Below the pieces are notes generated by a model. It saw only the letters and a program-made list of their open reading frames with translations. It had not been told where the DNA came from and ran no database searches. The position numbers and the translations under genes were made by a program. Of a stretch of DNA of 64,000 nucleotides, positions 8,875 to 17,822 are shown piece after piece. The stretch is from DSWT01 sp035420085 (GTDB taxonomy: Bacteria; Chloroflexota; Anaerolineae; B4-G1; SLSP01): assembly GCA_035420085.1 (NCBI GenBank), contig DAOLUH010000003.1, forward strand, positions 124,001 to 188,000, read 5' to 3'. Within the stretch, counting starts at the first letter, position 1. Every line of letters begins with the position of its first letter.

Positions 8875-10281
8875 ATGAGAATCATCTGCCTGCTCGCTGT
8901 CCATCTACCGGTCCAGGTCGAACAGCAGGGTGGAGCACTGGACACCGTGCCGCTCATCGTCGGTGGACGCCCCTGGGACCCCGGCGCGGTGCTGGACTGC
9001 TCGCCGACTGCGATGTCTGCCGGGGTGCGCCTGGGAATGCGCCTGGCGCGCGCAGCGCAGGTATGCCCCGGCGCAATCTTCGTCCCGGCGCGGGAAGCCG
9101 TCTACCGCGAAGCCCACGCCGCCCTGGAATCCACGCTACTTCAGCACACCGACCGCGTCGAGACGGCGGGATTGGGCTACCTGTTCGCCGACGTGTCCGA
9201 TCTGCGTGTCCCTGCCGGGCGTGACCCTGCGCAGCCAGACGTCGAACTGGCCCGGTCGCTGGCGCGCGAGGTACAACAAGTCAGCCCTCTGGACGTCCGC
9301 ATCGGCCTGGCTCCTCAACGTTTCACCGCCGAACAAGCCGCGCGCGCGGCCCGGCCTCACGGCTGGTGCCCGGTGCAGCCAGGACAGGAACGCACCTTTC
9401 TTTCCCCACTGCCCATCGAGACCCTGCCCCTCGACCCCGAAATGCACCGCCGCCTGCACCTGCTCGGCATTACGACGCTGGGCACACTGGCGGCGTTGCC
9501 TCGCGCAGCCATCGTGCGGCAGTTCGGCGCAGACGCCGGGCTGTTCCACGACCTGGCTGCCGGGCGCGATCCACGCGGCGTCTACCCCGATGCCCCGCCC
9601 CTGGTGGTGGAACGCAGCACGCTCTGCGAGCCACCGTTACGCGATGTCGCCCCCCTGATCGCGCGCGTGGCACGCCTGGGTGAAAGCGTGGCCACCGACC
9701 TGGCGCGGCGCAAGCATCAGGCGCAGGGGATGACGCTGACGCTCGAAGACGAGGCCGGAAAAACGCACATCGTTAGCACGGCCATCGAACCACCCACGGC
9801 AGACATCGATCAACTCAAACGCCAGGCCGTGGGGCTGGCAATGCGTGTCACCCTCACACACGCCGTGATCCGCGTGACCCTGACACTGTACCCCCTGCGT
9901 CCGGCCTATCTGGCGGCAACGCAACTGGCTCTGTTCACTGCGCCTACCGACGCACGCGGGCGCGCTCTGCAGGAGACCTTGCGACGGCTGCGCCAACGCT
10001 TCGGTGAACTGATCGTCATCGTGGCGTCACTGCTGGCCCCGCCCGGCCCACGCGCGATCCAGACCACGCTCGACGCTGCCGGCCAACCCCTGGCCCTGGT
10101 GTGGGACCAACGCTTTCACCCCGTCGCCCGCGTCTACGAGCACTGGCGCGAGCGACGGCGCTGGTGGACACAGCCCGTATTGCGCGACTACTACCGCGTC
10201 GAACTACGTGATCATCAAGTCAAGATCGTGTTTCGCGACCTGGCCAGCGACTGTTGGTTCCTGGAACGGCGGTGGCGATGA
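8875..10281 (+). CDS. imuB: ImuB-like Y-family DNA polymerase homologue
   Basis: About 468 aa. Y-family fold with the N-terminus MRIICLLAVHLPVQVE, a palm-like segment (DRVETAGLGYLFADVSDL), a helix-hairpin-helix stretch (LGITTLGTLAALPRAAIVRQFG) and a little-finger domain at ~240-370. ImuB proteins generally lack the full catalytic acidic set and act as the clamp-binding scaffold for DnaE2 translesion synthesis; here the first acidic motif reads LLAVHLPV without the usual Asp. ATG 8875 has GGAG about 12 nt upstream; the TTG at 8857 is less likely. The stop overlaps the dnaE2 start (ATGA). Confidence 0.82.
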   Translation: MRIICLLAVHLPVQVEQQGGALDTVPLIVGGRPWDPGAVLDCSPTAMSAGVRLGMRLARAAQVCPGAIFVPAREAVYREAHAALESTLLQHTDRVETAGLGYLFADVSDLRVPAGRDPAQPDVELARSLAREVQQVSPLDVRIGLAPQRFTAEQAARAARPHGWCPVQPGQERTFLSPLPIETLPLDPEMHRRLHLLGITTLGTLAALPRAAIVRQFGADAGLFHDLAAGRDPRGVYPDAPPLVVERSTLCEPPLRDVAPLIARVARLGESVATDLARRKHQAQGMTLTLEDEAGKTHIVSTAIEPPTADIDQLKRQAVGLAMRVTLTHAVIRVTLTLYPLRPAYLAATQLALFTAPTDARGRALQETLRRLRQRFGELIVIVASLLAPPGPRAIQTTLDAAGQPLALVWDQRFHPVARVYEHWRERRRWWTQPVLRDYYRVELRDHQVKIVFRDLASDCWFLERRWR

Positions 10282-13200
10282 TGTGCGCGCACTACATCGA
10301 ACTACACGCCCATTCCAGCCACAGCTTGCTGGACGGCGTCGTCTCCCCGCAAAGTCTGGTCGCACACGCAGCGTCTCTTGGTATGCCCGCGCTGGCGCTC
10401 ACCGATCACGACGGGCTGTACGGGGCCGTGCCCTTCATCCGTGCGGCGGAAGCAGCGGGGGTCAAACCGCTGCTGGGCGCGGAGGTCACACTGGCCGACG
10501 GCGACAGCACGGCGCACCTCACACTGCTGGCCGAGACTCCGCGCGGCTACGCCAACCTCTGCCAGCTCATTACCTTCGCGCATCGTGGACAGTCCAAAGG
10601 CACGGCGCGGCTGGCATTGTCCGACCTGGCCGAGCACACGGTGGGCCTCATTGCGCTGTCGGGATGCCGGCAAGGGGCTATCGTCAAACGGATCATCGCC
10701 GGAGCCTACGATGCAGCGTTGGAGATTGCGCAAGGCTACGCGCGCATCTTCGGGCCGGAGAGCTTCTTCATCGAAATCCAGCGCCACTACCATCCTGGCG
10801 AGATGCGCCTGCTCGGTCACCTGGTGGGCCTGGCCGACCGCCTGCGCCTGCCGGTGGTTGCTACGGGGGACGTCCACTACCTGTACCCCGAACAGCGCGA
10901 AGTCCACGACATCCTCACCTGCATCCGTCATCACGTCACCCTGGAGGACGCGGGCGACCTGCTGCGGCCCAACGACGAATACCGTTTTCGTACCCCCGAC
11001 GAAATGGCAGCCTTGTTTGCCAACGTGCCGGCAGCGATCACGAACACGCGCGTCATCGCCGACCGCTGTGCTTCTGCGGCGACCTTCTTGCCAGGCGGTG
11101 CGCAAGTGTTGCCGGCGTTCCCCACACCGGACGGCAGCCCGGCGGCCACGTACTTGCGCCACCTGTGCCAGTCCGCACTACGCGCCTGTTACTTTAACTT
11201 CATAAAGCCACAGACGCAACTGGAACACGAGTTGAGCGTCATCCACGCGATGCACTTGGACGACTACTTCCTCACCGTGTGGGACATCGTGCGCTTTGCC
11301 CGCGAGCACGGCATCCGCTGCCAGGGCCGGGGCAGCGCGGCCAACTCGCTGGTGGCCTACCTGCTGGACATCACACCGATTGATCCATTGGCCGCCGACC
11401 TGGTGTTCGAGCGCTTCCTGTCGCCGGAACGCCGCAGCCCGCCCGACATTGACCTGGACATCGCCGCCGACCGCCGTGAGGAGGTCATCCAATACGTGAT
11501 GCAGCGCTACGGCTCCGATCATGCGGCGATGGCTTGCACCTTGGTCACCTTCCACGCGCGTTCCGCTGTGCGCGACGTGGGCCGGGCGTTGGGCTTCCCT
11601 CCGGCACTGCTGGAACGCCTGGTCGGCGCGCTGGACGTCAACGACCCGCAGAGTGTGACGGCGTCGCCCGCGCTGCAAACGGCAGTGGGCGCAGACCTGG
11701 ACAGCCCTTTGTTCCAACACCTGCTGCGCCTCGTCCCGCAACTGGACGGCCTGCCGCGTCACCTGGGGATTCACAACGGCGGGATGGTGCTCTCCGGGCC
11801 GGCCTTGGATACGCTGATCCCCTTGGAACCGGCCACACTGCCGGGCCGGATCGTGACGCAGTGGGACAAGGAAGGCTTGGAAGACGCGGGCTACGTCAAG
11901 GTGGATTTGCTGGGCCTGCGGATGCTCTCGGCCATCGAAGACGCGGTGTGCATCGTGGAAGCGTTGACCGGCGAGCGCCCTGAACTGGAACGGCTGACCT
12001 TCGACGATCCCGCGGTCTACGAGATGTTGTGCCGCGGGGAGACCATCGGCGTATTCCAGTTGGAGAGCCGCGCGCAAGCAGAGTTGGTACGCAACTTCCG
12101 TCCCCAATGCTTCGCCGATCTGACGGTGGAGATCGCGCTGATCCGCCCCGGGCCACTGCAAGCCAACGTCGTGCGTCCCTATCTGCGGCGGCGTTATGGG
12201 CAAGAGCCGGTGCGCTACGTCCACCCCTTGCTCAAGCCGGCGTTGGCAGAAACCTTGGGGGTGATGATCTTCCAGGAACAGGCGTTGAAAGTCGCCCACG
12301 ACCTGGCCGGGTTCACGCCTGGTGAAGCCGAGCAGTTGCGCCGCTGCCTGGGCCGCAAGCGCGCCGAGGAGACCTTGCAGCAGTTCAAGGCACAGTTCTT
12401 CGCCGGGGCGCAGGCCAACGGTGTGTCGTCAAAGATCATCGAGACGGTGTTCACCCAGATGCAGGCGTTTGGCAGCTATGCCTTTCCCAAGAGCCACGCA
12501 GCGGCCTTCGCCGTCCTCACCTATCACTCGGCGTGGCTGCGCTGTTATCACCCAGCAGCGTTCTTCGCCGGGCTGCTGCGCCACCAACCGATGGGCTTTT
12601 ACTCGCCGCGGGTCATTGTGGACGAGGCGCGGCGCTGTGGAATACAGATTTTCGGCGCGGACGTGCAGGCATCGGACGTGTCCGCGACGGCGGACGGCAG
12701 CGGCATCCGCCTGGGGCTGGCAACGGTCTCAGGCGTGGGCGAGAGCGGTGGGGCGCAGATCGTCGCCGCGCGGGAATACGGGCCGTTTACGTCGCTCATC
12801 GATTTCTGCCAGCGCACGCGCCTGGGGCGGCGCGCGGTCGAGGCGCTGATTCTGGGCGGGGCCTTCGACGGGTGGCGTATCCCACGGCGACAATTGGTGT
12901 GGGACCTGGGAGCGGCAATGGAGACCATTGGTGGCCCACCGCAGTTGGACGTGGTTGAACCCGGGGTACGCCCGGCGTTCCCACGGGCGACCGATACCGA
13001 ACGCCTGTGGATGGAAGTGACGACGACGGGGGTGACGGCGCAAGGCCACCTGGTACAGACCGTGGCGCAGACCTTGCGCGCGATGGGGGTAACGCCGGTG
13101 CAGGAGTTGACGCAGTGGCCGGACGGGACGAAGCTGCGGGTGGGCGGGGTGATCATTGCCCGGCAGCGTCCGCCGACAGCGCGAGGCACGGCGTTTATCG

Positions 13201-13367
13201 CGTTGGAAGACGAGGGTGGCGTGGTCAATGTGGTTCTACGTCCGGAGGTGTTTGCGGCGTATCGCGAGGTGTTACGGAGCCGGTTCGCGGTCGTCGAAGG
13301 AGTATTGCAGTGGCAGGGCCGGGCGTGCAGTGTGGTGGGGGAAAGGGTGTTGGCGGTGGAGGGGTGA
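10278..13367 (+). CDS. dnaE2: Error-prone DNA polymerase DnaE2 (ImuC)
   Basis: About 1029 aa, replicative C-family alpha subunit of the error-prone class. The N-terminal PHP domain begins IELHAHSSHSLLDG and includes ALTDHDGLYGAV. The polymerase palm has the catalytic PDIDLDIAADRREEV near residue 395. A tandem HhH region follows, and a C-terminal OB fold (LRVGGVIIARQRPP). The start ATG overlaps the imuB-like stop, giving translational coupling. With imuB and the upstream LexA box this is a mutasome cassette; no imuA is present in the window. Confidence 0.93.
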   Translation: MMCAHYIELHAHSSHSLLDGVVSPQSLVAHAASLGMPALALTDHDGLYGAVPFIRAAEAAGVKPLLGAEVTLADGDSTAHLTLLAETPRGYANLCQLITFAHRGQSKGTARLALSDLAEHTVGLIALSGCRQGAIVKRIIAGAYDAALEIAQGYARIFGPESFFIEIQRHYHPGEMRLLGHLVGLADRLRLPVVATGDVHYLYPEQREVHDILTCIRHHVTLEDAGDLLRPNDEYRFRTPDEMAALFANVPAAITNTRVIADRCASAATFLPGGAQVLPAFPTPDGSPAATYLRHLCQSALRACYFNFIKPQTQLEHELSVIHAMHLDDYFLTVWDIVRFAREHGIRCQGRGSAANSLVAYLLDITPIDPLAADLVFERFLSPERRSPPDIDLDIAADRREEVIQYVMQRYGSDHAAMACTLVTFHARSAVRDVGRALGFPPALLERLVGALDVNDPQSVTASPALQTAVGADLDSPLFQHLLRLVPQLDGLPRHLGIHNGGMVLSGPALDTLIPLEPATLPGRIVTQWDKEGLEDAGYVKVDLLGLRMLSAIEDAVCIVEALTGERPELERLTFDDPAVYEMLCRGETIGVFQLESRAQAELVRNFRPQCFADLTVEIALIRPGPLQANVVRPYLRRRYGQEPVRYVHPLLKPALAETLGVMIFQEQALKVAHDLAGFTPGEAEQLRRCLGRKRAEETLQQFKAQFFAGAQANGVSSKIIETVFTQMQAFGSYAFPKSHAAAFAVLTYHSAWLRCYHPAAFFAGLLRHQPMGFYSPRVIVDEARRCGIQIFGADVQASDVSATADGSGIRLGLATVSGVGESGGAQIVAAREYGPFTSLIDFCQRTRLGRRAVEALILGGAFDGWRIPRRQLVWDLGAAMETIGGPPQLDVVEPGVRPAFPRATDTERLWMEVTTTGVTAQGHLVQTVAQTLRAMGVTPVQELTQWPDGTKLRVGGVIIARQRPPTARGTAFIALEDEGGVVNVVLRPEVFAAYREVLRSRFAVVEGVLQWQGRACSVVGERVLAVEG

Positions 13368-13399
13368 GGAGAAGACAGCAGATGTACGGCAGTAGATAA

Positions 13400-13450
13400 C
13401 AAAGGGCGGACACGGAATTGTTCCCGTATCCACCCTTTTGTTTCTTTTTG
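13400..13450. terminator. Bidirectional intrinsic terminator between dnaE2 and the amylase
   Basis: An imperfect hairpin with arms CAAAGGGCGGACACGG and CCGTATCCACCCTTTTG is followed by a T-rich run (TTTCTTTTT) on the plus strand. It sits between convergent genes and could stop both transcripts. Confidence 0.65.
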
Positions 13451-13467
13451 GCCGCGCCGTCAGAGTG

Positions 13468-16251
13468 TCACCAGCAAGGGGAGGTTCGCCACAATCCTTT
13501 CCGCCGGACAAGGATGGCTATCCCCACCAGCGCCAGCAGCGCGCCGAATGGCCAGAGCTGCGGGTCTGGATGCGCGCCGATGACCGTGACGGCGGTAGGA
13601 TCCGACACGCCGCACGAAGATCGTCCAGCAGCGTTGTAGGCGCAGACCTGGTAATACGTCCCGCTGGCGGGGTTGGTCGTGGTGAAGGTCAACACGCCGT
13701 TGGGCGCGCCGAAATCGGGCAGCGTCACCGCGCCGATCTGGTTGCTGGTGTCTGGAGGAAAGTCGGAAGTGTTGCCGCTGTGAATCGTGTAGGCGAGCGC
13801 CAGTTCGCGCGTGCCGGTGGTATCGGTGATCACCGCCGGCCAACTCAGCAGGTCGGGACCGCTGTTCTCTGTGTAGGTGACGATCGGCATGGCCGGAATG
13901 TCGATTTTGTTCTGCTCCAACAGCACCACACCCCACGTCGCATTGACCGGCACGCTTACCATGCCACCAGAGACTGTGTATGTGTTGCCCTCAATCGCAT
14001 CGTACAGCACTGTGCCATTGGCGAGATTGTAGGGCGCGGCATCCAGGTCGGTGAGATTGACCGTATGTTGGGCACTATCACGGTTGAGGATGATGAGCGC
14101 AGTCTGGCTGCCGGTGGTGCGCGCGAAGCCGTAGAGTTTATTGGCGTCGTCAATCACCAGGCCGTGCTGCACGTCGCCGGATTGCAGCGCAGGGTAGCTC
14201 CAGCGGATGCTCGCCATCTTGCGGGCGAAGGCCAGTGTGTCGGCGGCGGGGCTGTAGGCGCTGCCGGTCGCATCGGGCCAGGGGTAGGGTGCGCGGTTGT
14301 AGGGGGCGTCCTCCCACTTGTTGTTGGCCCACACCCCATCGTGGCTCAGTGCGACTTCGTCGCCGTAGTAAAGCGTCGGTGATCCGGGGTAGGTGAAGGA
14401 GAACAACCACCATTCCTTCATCCGCTGAAGGGCCGCTCCGTCGTTATCGTTGTTGATCTTCTTGAGCAGGAAGCGCACGCGGTTGGTGTCGTGCGAGCCG
14501 GCCAGGTTCATCATCGCGTTGAAGGCCATCGGCGGATAGTCCTCTGCGATGGAGCGCAAGCGGGCGTTGAATTGCGAGGGGTTGAGGTAACTGATCGCGC
14601 CGCTGGAACTGCCGCTGTTGCTGTCATTGTCTTCAAACAGGGCGCCGCCGGTGCAACCGTTGCCGGAGCAGCCAGTGAATAGCCAGCCGAGTACCGCCGA
14701 GCGGAAGCGATAATTCATCACACTGTCCCATTCGTCGCCCAGCAGCAACCCGGAGGCGTCGCCCCACACTTCGCCGAGCAGCAATGTGTCGGTCTTGCCG
14801 GTCACCCCTCCATCACGCACGGCGGCGCGGAAGCCTTCCCAGTAATCGTTGGTTGGGTCGGCGGTCACGCCGGGGTCCACGTCGTCGCCCACGTCGAAGC
14901 GCCACCCGTCCGCGCCGTGGTAGGTCCAGTAGGGGCCGACGGAATTGAGGCCGTCATCCCAGATGAGAGCGCGCACCGCCGCGGAATTCGCCTGCAACTT
15001 GGGCAGCGAGCCGTAGCCCCACCAGGCGGAGTACGTTTGATTCCACGCGCCGCCGGGGTCGTCGCCGTCGTTGCCGTCACAACGATCGGTGAGGCCGGTA
15101 GCCGGCGAACCGCTGTCGGGGATGTAGAACCAACTGCGATAGGCGGAATTCGGGCTTTCGCACGCACCGGAGTTGTCGTCTGCACCTTCACTCAGGTTCA
15201 CCAGCGCACCGCTGGCGTCGAACCGCTTGTAGCGGTCAAAGTATCGGCTATCCGACGAGGTGTGATTGAAAACGCCATCGAGGATCACCTTCATCCCGTG
15301 CGCGTGGGCCGCTGCCGTCAGCGCCTGGAAATCGGCGAACGTGCCGAAATCAGGATCGATCAGCAGAAAATCCGCCGTGTCGTATTTGTGATTCGATGGC
15401 GAGAAGAAGATGGGATTGAGATAAAGCACGCTCACGCCGAGCGCGTCGAAGTAGCCGGCGTTGATCTTCTCGGTAATCCCGGCCAGGTCGCCTCCGTAGA
15501 AATTGTCGCCGTACTTATCGGCGCAGGATGGCGTGTAGGTGCTGCGTGGATCGCAAACGACGCTATTCCAGTCGCCTTCGGCATCGTTGGAGCGTACAAT
15601 CGTGCCGCTGGTGTTATACGAGAAGCGTCCGGCGGGAGGATTGTTGACCGGGTTGCCGTCGCGGAAGCGGTCGGGGAAGACCTGGTAGACGATACTCCCC
15701 TGCACCCAATCGGGCACGGTAAAGGCGGAATCGTAAACGGTGATCTGGAAGCTTTTGTTGTCATTGTAGCCGTCACTCATCGCGCCATAACCGCCGCCGT
15801 AAAATTGAGGATTGTCGTCGGTGTAGAAATCCTGATCGTTGCCATCGTTGATCTCGAAGAAATAGTACAGCACGGTCGTCTGCGCCCCAGCCGGAATGTC
15901 CACAAACCACCAATCATAGGTTGTGGGATCGGTGTCGAAGCTGCCGTCCCAGGCCATGTTGTGATAGGTTTCCGTGTTGCTTCGATCATCCCACACCCGC
16001 ACGCGCGCGCTGTCAATGTCACTCTGCTTGACACGTAAGCGTAATCTGACGGTCGTGGCGGGCGTCACCGGACCGCCGGGCGAACGATAGGCGTTATCGA
16101 AGGTATCGTGCAGCACTTCGCCCCACTGGATGTTGTTATCTCCCGCCTGCGCGGGCGCTGGGCTTATCCAATCGACCGCAAAACCGATCAACAAGGCTGC
16201 CACCAACCCCAAACGCGATAAAAACTGCCATAGCATCTCATAACGTTTCAT
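13468..16251 (-). CDS. Secreted GH13-family alpha-amylase/pullulanase-like protein, C-terminally anchored
   Basis: About 927 aa. A Sec-type signal peptide (residues ~1-37, ending SPAPAQA) and a C-terminal hydrophobic segment plus RRK tail (LWPFGALLALVGIAILVRRK) point to an exported, membrane-tethered enzyme. The GH13 regions appear in order: DGVFNH, GWRFDVGDD (nucleophile Asp), LLGEVWGD (acid/base Glu) and AGSHDTNR. An N-terminal beta-domain precedes the barrel and fibronectin-like repeats follow it. ATG 16251 has GAGGAG upstream; the open frame extends to 16278. Likely hydrolyses alpha-glucans outside the cell; exact linkage cannot be told. Confidence 0.88.
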   Translation of the reverse strand: MKRYEMLWQFLSRLGLVAALLIGFAVDWISPAPAQAGDNNIQWGEVLHDTFDNAYRSPGGPVTPATTVRLRLRVKQSDIDSARVRVWDDRSNTETYHNMAWDGSFDTDPTTYDWWFVDIPAGAQTTVLYYFFEINDGNDQDFYTDDNPQFYGGGYGAMSDGYNDNKSFQITVYDSAFTVPDWVQGSIVYQVFPDRFRDGNPVNNPPAGRFSYNTSGTIVRSNDAEGDWNSVVCDPRSTYTPSCADKYGDNFYGGDLAGITEKINAGYFDALGVSVLYLNPIFFSPSNHKYDTADFLLIDPDFGTFADFQALTAAAHAHGMKVILDGVFNHTSSDSRYFDRYKRFDASGALVNLSEGADDNSGACESPNSAYRSWFYIPDSGSPATGLTDRCDGNDGDDPGGAWNQTYSAWWGYGSLPKLQANSAAVRALIWDDGLNSVGPYWTYHGADGWRFDVGDDVDPGVTADPTNDYWEGFRAAVRDGGVTGKTDTLLLGEVWGDASGLLLGDEWDSVMNYRFRSAVLGWLFTGCSGNGCTGGALFEDNDSNSGSSSGAISYLNPSQFNARLRSIAEDYPPMAFNAMMNLAGSHDTNRVRFLLKKINNDNDGAALQRMKEWWLFSFTYPGSPTLYYGDEVALSHDGVWANNKWEDAPYNRAPYPWPDATGSAYSPAADTLAFARKMASIRWSYPALQSGDVQHGLVIDDANKLYGFARTTGSQTALIILNRDSAQHTVNLTDLDAAPYNLANGTVLYDAIEGNTYTVSGGMVSVPVNATWGVVLLEQNKIDIPAMPIVTYTENSGPDLLSWPAVITDTTGTRELALAYTIHSGNTSDFPPDTSNQIGAVTLPDFGAPNGVLTFTTTNPASGTYYQVCAYNAAGRSSCGVSDPTAVTVIGAHPDPQLWPFGALLALVGIAILVRRKGLWRTSPCW

Positions 16252-16323
16252 CGTTGATCTCCTCGTTTGTCTCGCCAATTCTCGGGGGCGTATCGGATGC
16301 CCTTCTATGTCGTTGGCAAGATC

Positions 16324-16351
16324 ATAGTATAATGTTTTGGCAGCCTGTCAA
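16324..16351 (-). promoter_or_regulatory. Probable promoter of the amylase gene
   Basis: Read on the minus strand, TTGACA (plus-strand 16346-16351) and TACTAT (16324-16329) are 16 bp apart, about 75 bp upstream of the amylase start. Confidence 0.5.
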
Positions 16352-16436
16352 AACGAAACAGCGACATCTTAGCCGATCCAGACACCCGCCGCGACCAACA
16401 ACCTGCGTAACACGGTCTGAGCTTGAGGAGGCTACA

Positions 16437-17681
16437 ATGGAAATCATAGATGCTCTCTACAAAAGGATGAAGTTCACGGCGCGAGATAAACGCCTGATTC
16501 AACGACAACCCTTCACCGCAATCACACCTGGACCCATCGTGCATGACTTCAACGCGCTGCTGGATTACGTTGACGCGCATCCATTGGCCGTCACCGCGAT
16601 GCAACAACTGTCTCTGCGCGCCCTCCCAGAGATCAATGCCCGGCTGCACCGGCCCATCCAAATGGGCTTGCAGCGCCCGCAGCAGAAATCATACCCGGCC
16701 ATCCATGGCCTGTATCTCGTGCTGCGCGCCTCGGGCCTCACTTACCTCGATCAAACGCGCGCCAAACCGCATCTCTGTGTGGACGAAATGTTGTATGCTG
16801 CCTGGAAGGCGCTGAGCCCCACGGAACAATATTGCGCCCTCCTGGAAGCCTGGTTGTTGCGCGGCCATCCAGAAATCGTCGGTGAACGTGAACTTCCGTT
16901 CGCGTTGCCCGAAAACTACGCGAAGTGGTTCTACTTTTTCCAGCGATTGCCGCGCGAAGGCCGCGCCTACACATCCACAGAGGCCCAGACCGAACTCTCC
17001 TACACTCCCGGTTGGCACAATCTGGGCCTGTTGGACCTGTTCGGTTGCATCGAGATCCAGGTGGGGTCGCCCGTCGCCGGGCAGGGGTGGCAGATAGCCC
17101 ACCTCGACCGCACGCCCTTCGGCGAGGCCTTGTTGGCGCTGCTCGCCGCGACCTTTTTCGTTGCCGATGACCGGCGGTCGGATTTGTATAAAGTCACGCC
17201 ACTTCCACCGGGAACGTTACAGCCGGCCCTGCGACCTTACATCCCCCAATGGGAACGGCTTCTGCCGTTGCCTGCCGAAGCGACCGTGCGAGACGGCGTT
17301 CACATTTTTAAAGTCGCGTTGGGGAAAGACTGCTGGCGGCGACTGGCGTTGCCGGCGACATCCACGTTGGATGAACTCGCGCAGCTTATCCTGCACGCCT
17401 ACGCGTTTGATAGCGACCATCTGTACCGGTTTTCCTATCAAAACCGGTATGGCAGGCTGTGCCACATCAACCATACTTACTTGGAAGAAGCCCCCTGGAC
17501 GAGTGCAGTGCGTGTAGGCGAACTGCCGTTGGCGGTCGGGCAAACGATGACGTTTCTGTTCGATTTGAGCGATCAATGGGAATTCGAGGTCACGTTAGAA
17601 GCCGTGGACACCGATCCTACGGCTGCACAAGCGCCGCGCGTATTGGAACGTCGCGGTAAAGCGCCGCAACAATACACCTAG
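16437..17681 (+). CDS. pRiA4b ORF-3-like domain protein
   Basis: About 414 aa. The C-terminal ~140 residues match the plasmid pRiA4b ORF-3 family pattern (HIFKVALGKDCWRRLALPA, AFDSDHLYRFSY, FLFDLSDQWEFEVTLE, VLERRGKAPQQY). The N-terminal ~270 residues are helical and not recognised. The family is common near mobile elements but its biochemical role is not established. Start chosen at ATG 16437 because GAGGAGGC lies just upstream; the open frame runs back to 16254. Followed by a strong terminator and then array 1. Confidence 0.75.
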   Translation: MEIIDALYKRMKFTARDKRLIQRQPFTAITPGPIVHDFNALLDYVDAHPLAVTAMQQLSLRALPEINARLHRPIQMGLQRPQQKSYPAIHGLYLVLRASGLTYLDQTRAKPHLCVDEMLYAAWKALSPTEQYCALLEAWLLRGHPEIVGERELPFALPENYAKWFYFFQRLPREGRAYTSTEAQTELSYTPGWHNLGLLDLFGCIEIQVGSPVAGQGWQIAHLDRTPFGEALLALLAATFFVADDRRSDLYKVTPLPPGTLQPALRPYIPQWERLLPLPAEATVRDGVHIFKVALGKDCWRRLALPATSTLDELAQLILHAYAFDSDHLYRFSYQNRYGRLCHINHTYLEEAPWTSAVRVGELPLAVGQTMTFLFDLSDQWEFEVTLEAVDTDPTAAQAPRVLERRGKAPQQYT

Positions 17682-17700
17682 AAGGATAGCTGTCAGCGCG

Positions 17701-17734
17701 AACAGCCCCTCAAACTTGAGGGGCTGTTTTTTTT
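17701..17734 (+). terminator. Intrinsic terminator
   Basis: A perfect hairpin (AACAGCCCCTCA, loop AAC..., TGAGGGGCTGTT) is followed by eight T residues, 20 bp after the pRiA4b-type gene. It insulates array 1 from that gene. Confidence 0.9.
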
Positions 17735-17762
17735 GTTGCCTTGATCCGCACACGAGTGGCCC

Positions 17763-17808
17763 TCACCCGACTATGGGTGGCCCACATCACCCGACTATGG
17801 GTGGCCCA
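17763..17808. repeat. Two 22-bp direct repeats at the distal end of array 1
   Basis: Two perfect copies (17763-17784 and 17787-17808) begin TCACCCGACTATGGG and end GTGGCCCA, with a 24-bp period. GTGGCCCA is also found in the 3' part of the array 1 repeat as read on the plus strand. They lie 14 bp before the degenerate terminal CRISPR repeat. Confidence 0.7.
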
Positions 17809-17822
17809 TCACGGGCGGCATT

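Noticed and set aside
11178..12299. A 373-codon minus-strand open frame
   Set aside because: Antisense to dnaE2, which has clear catalytic motifs.
13438..14382. A 314-codon plus-strand open frame opposite the amylase
   Set aside because: Antisense to the conserved C-terminal half of the GH13 protein.
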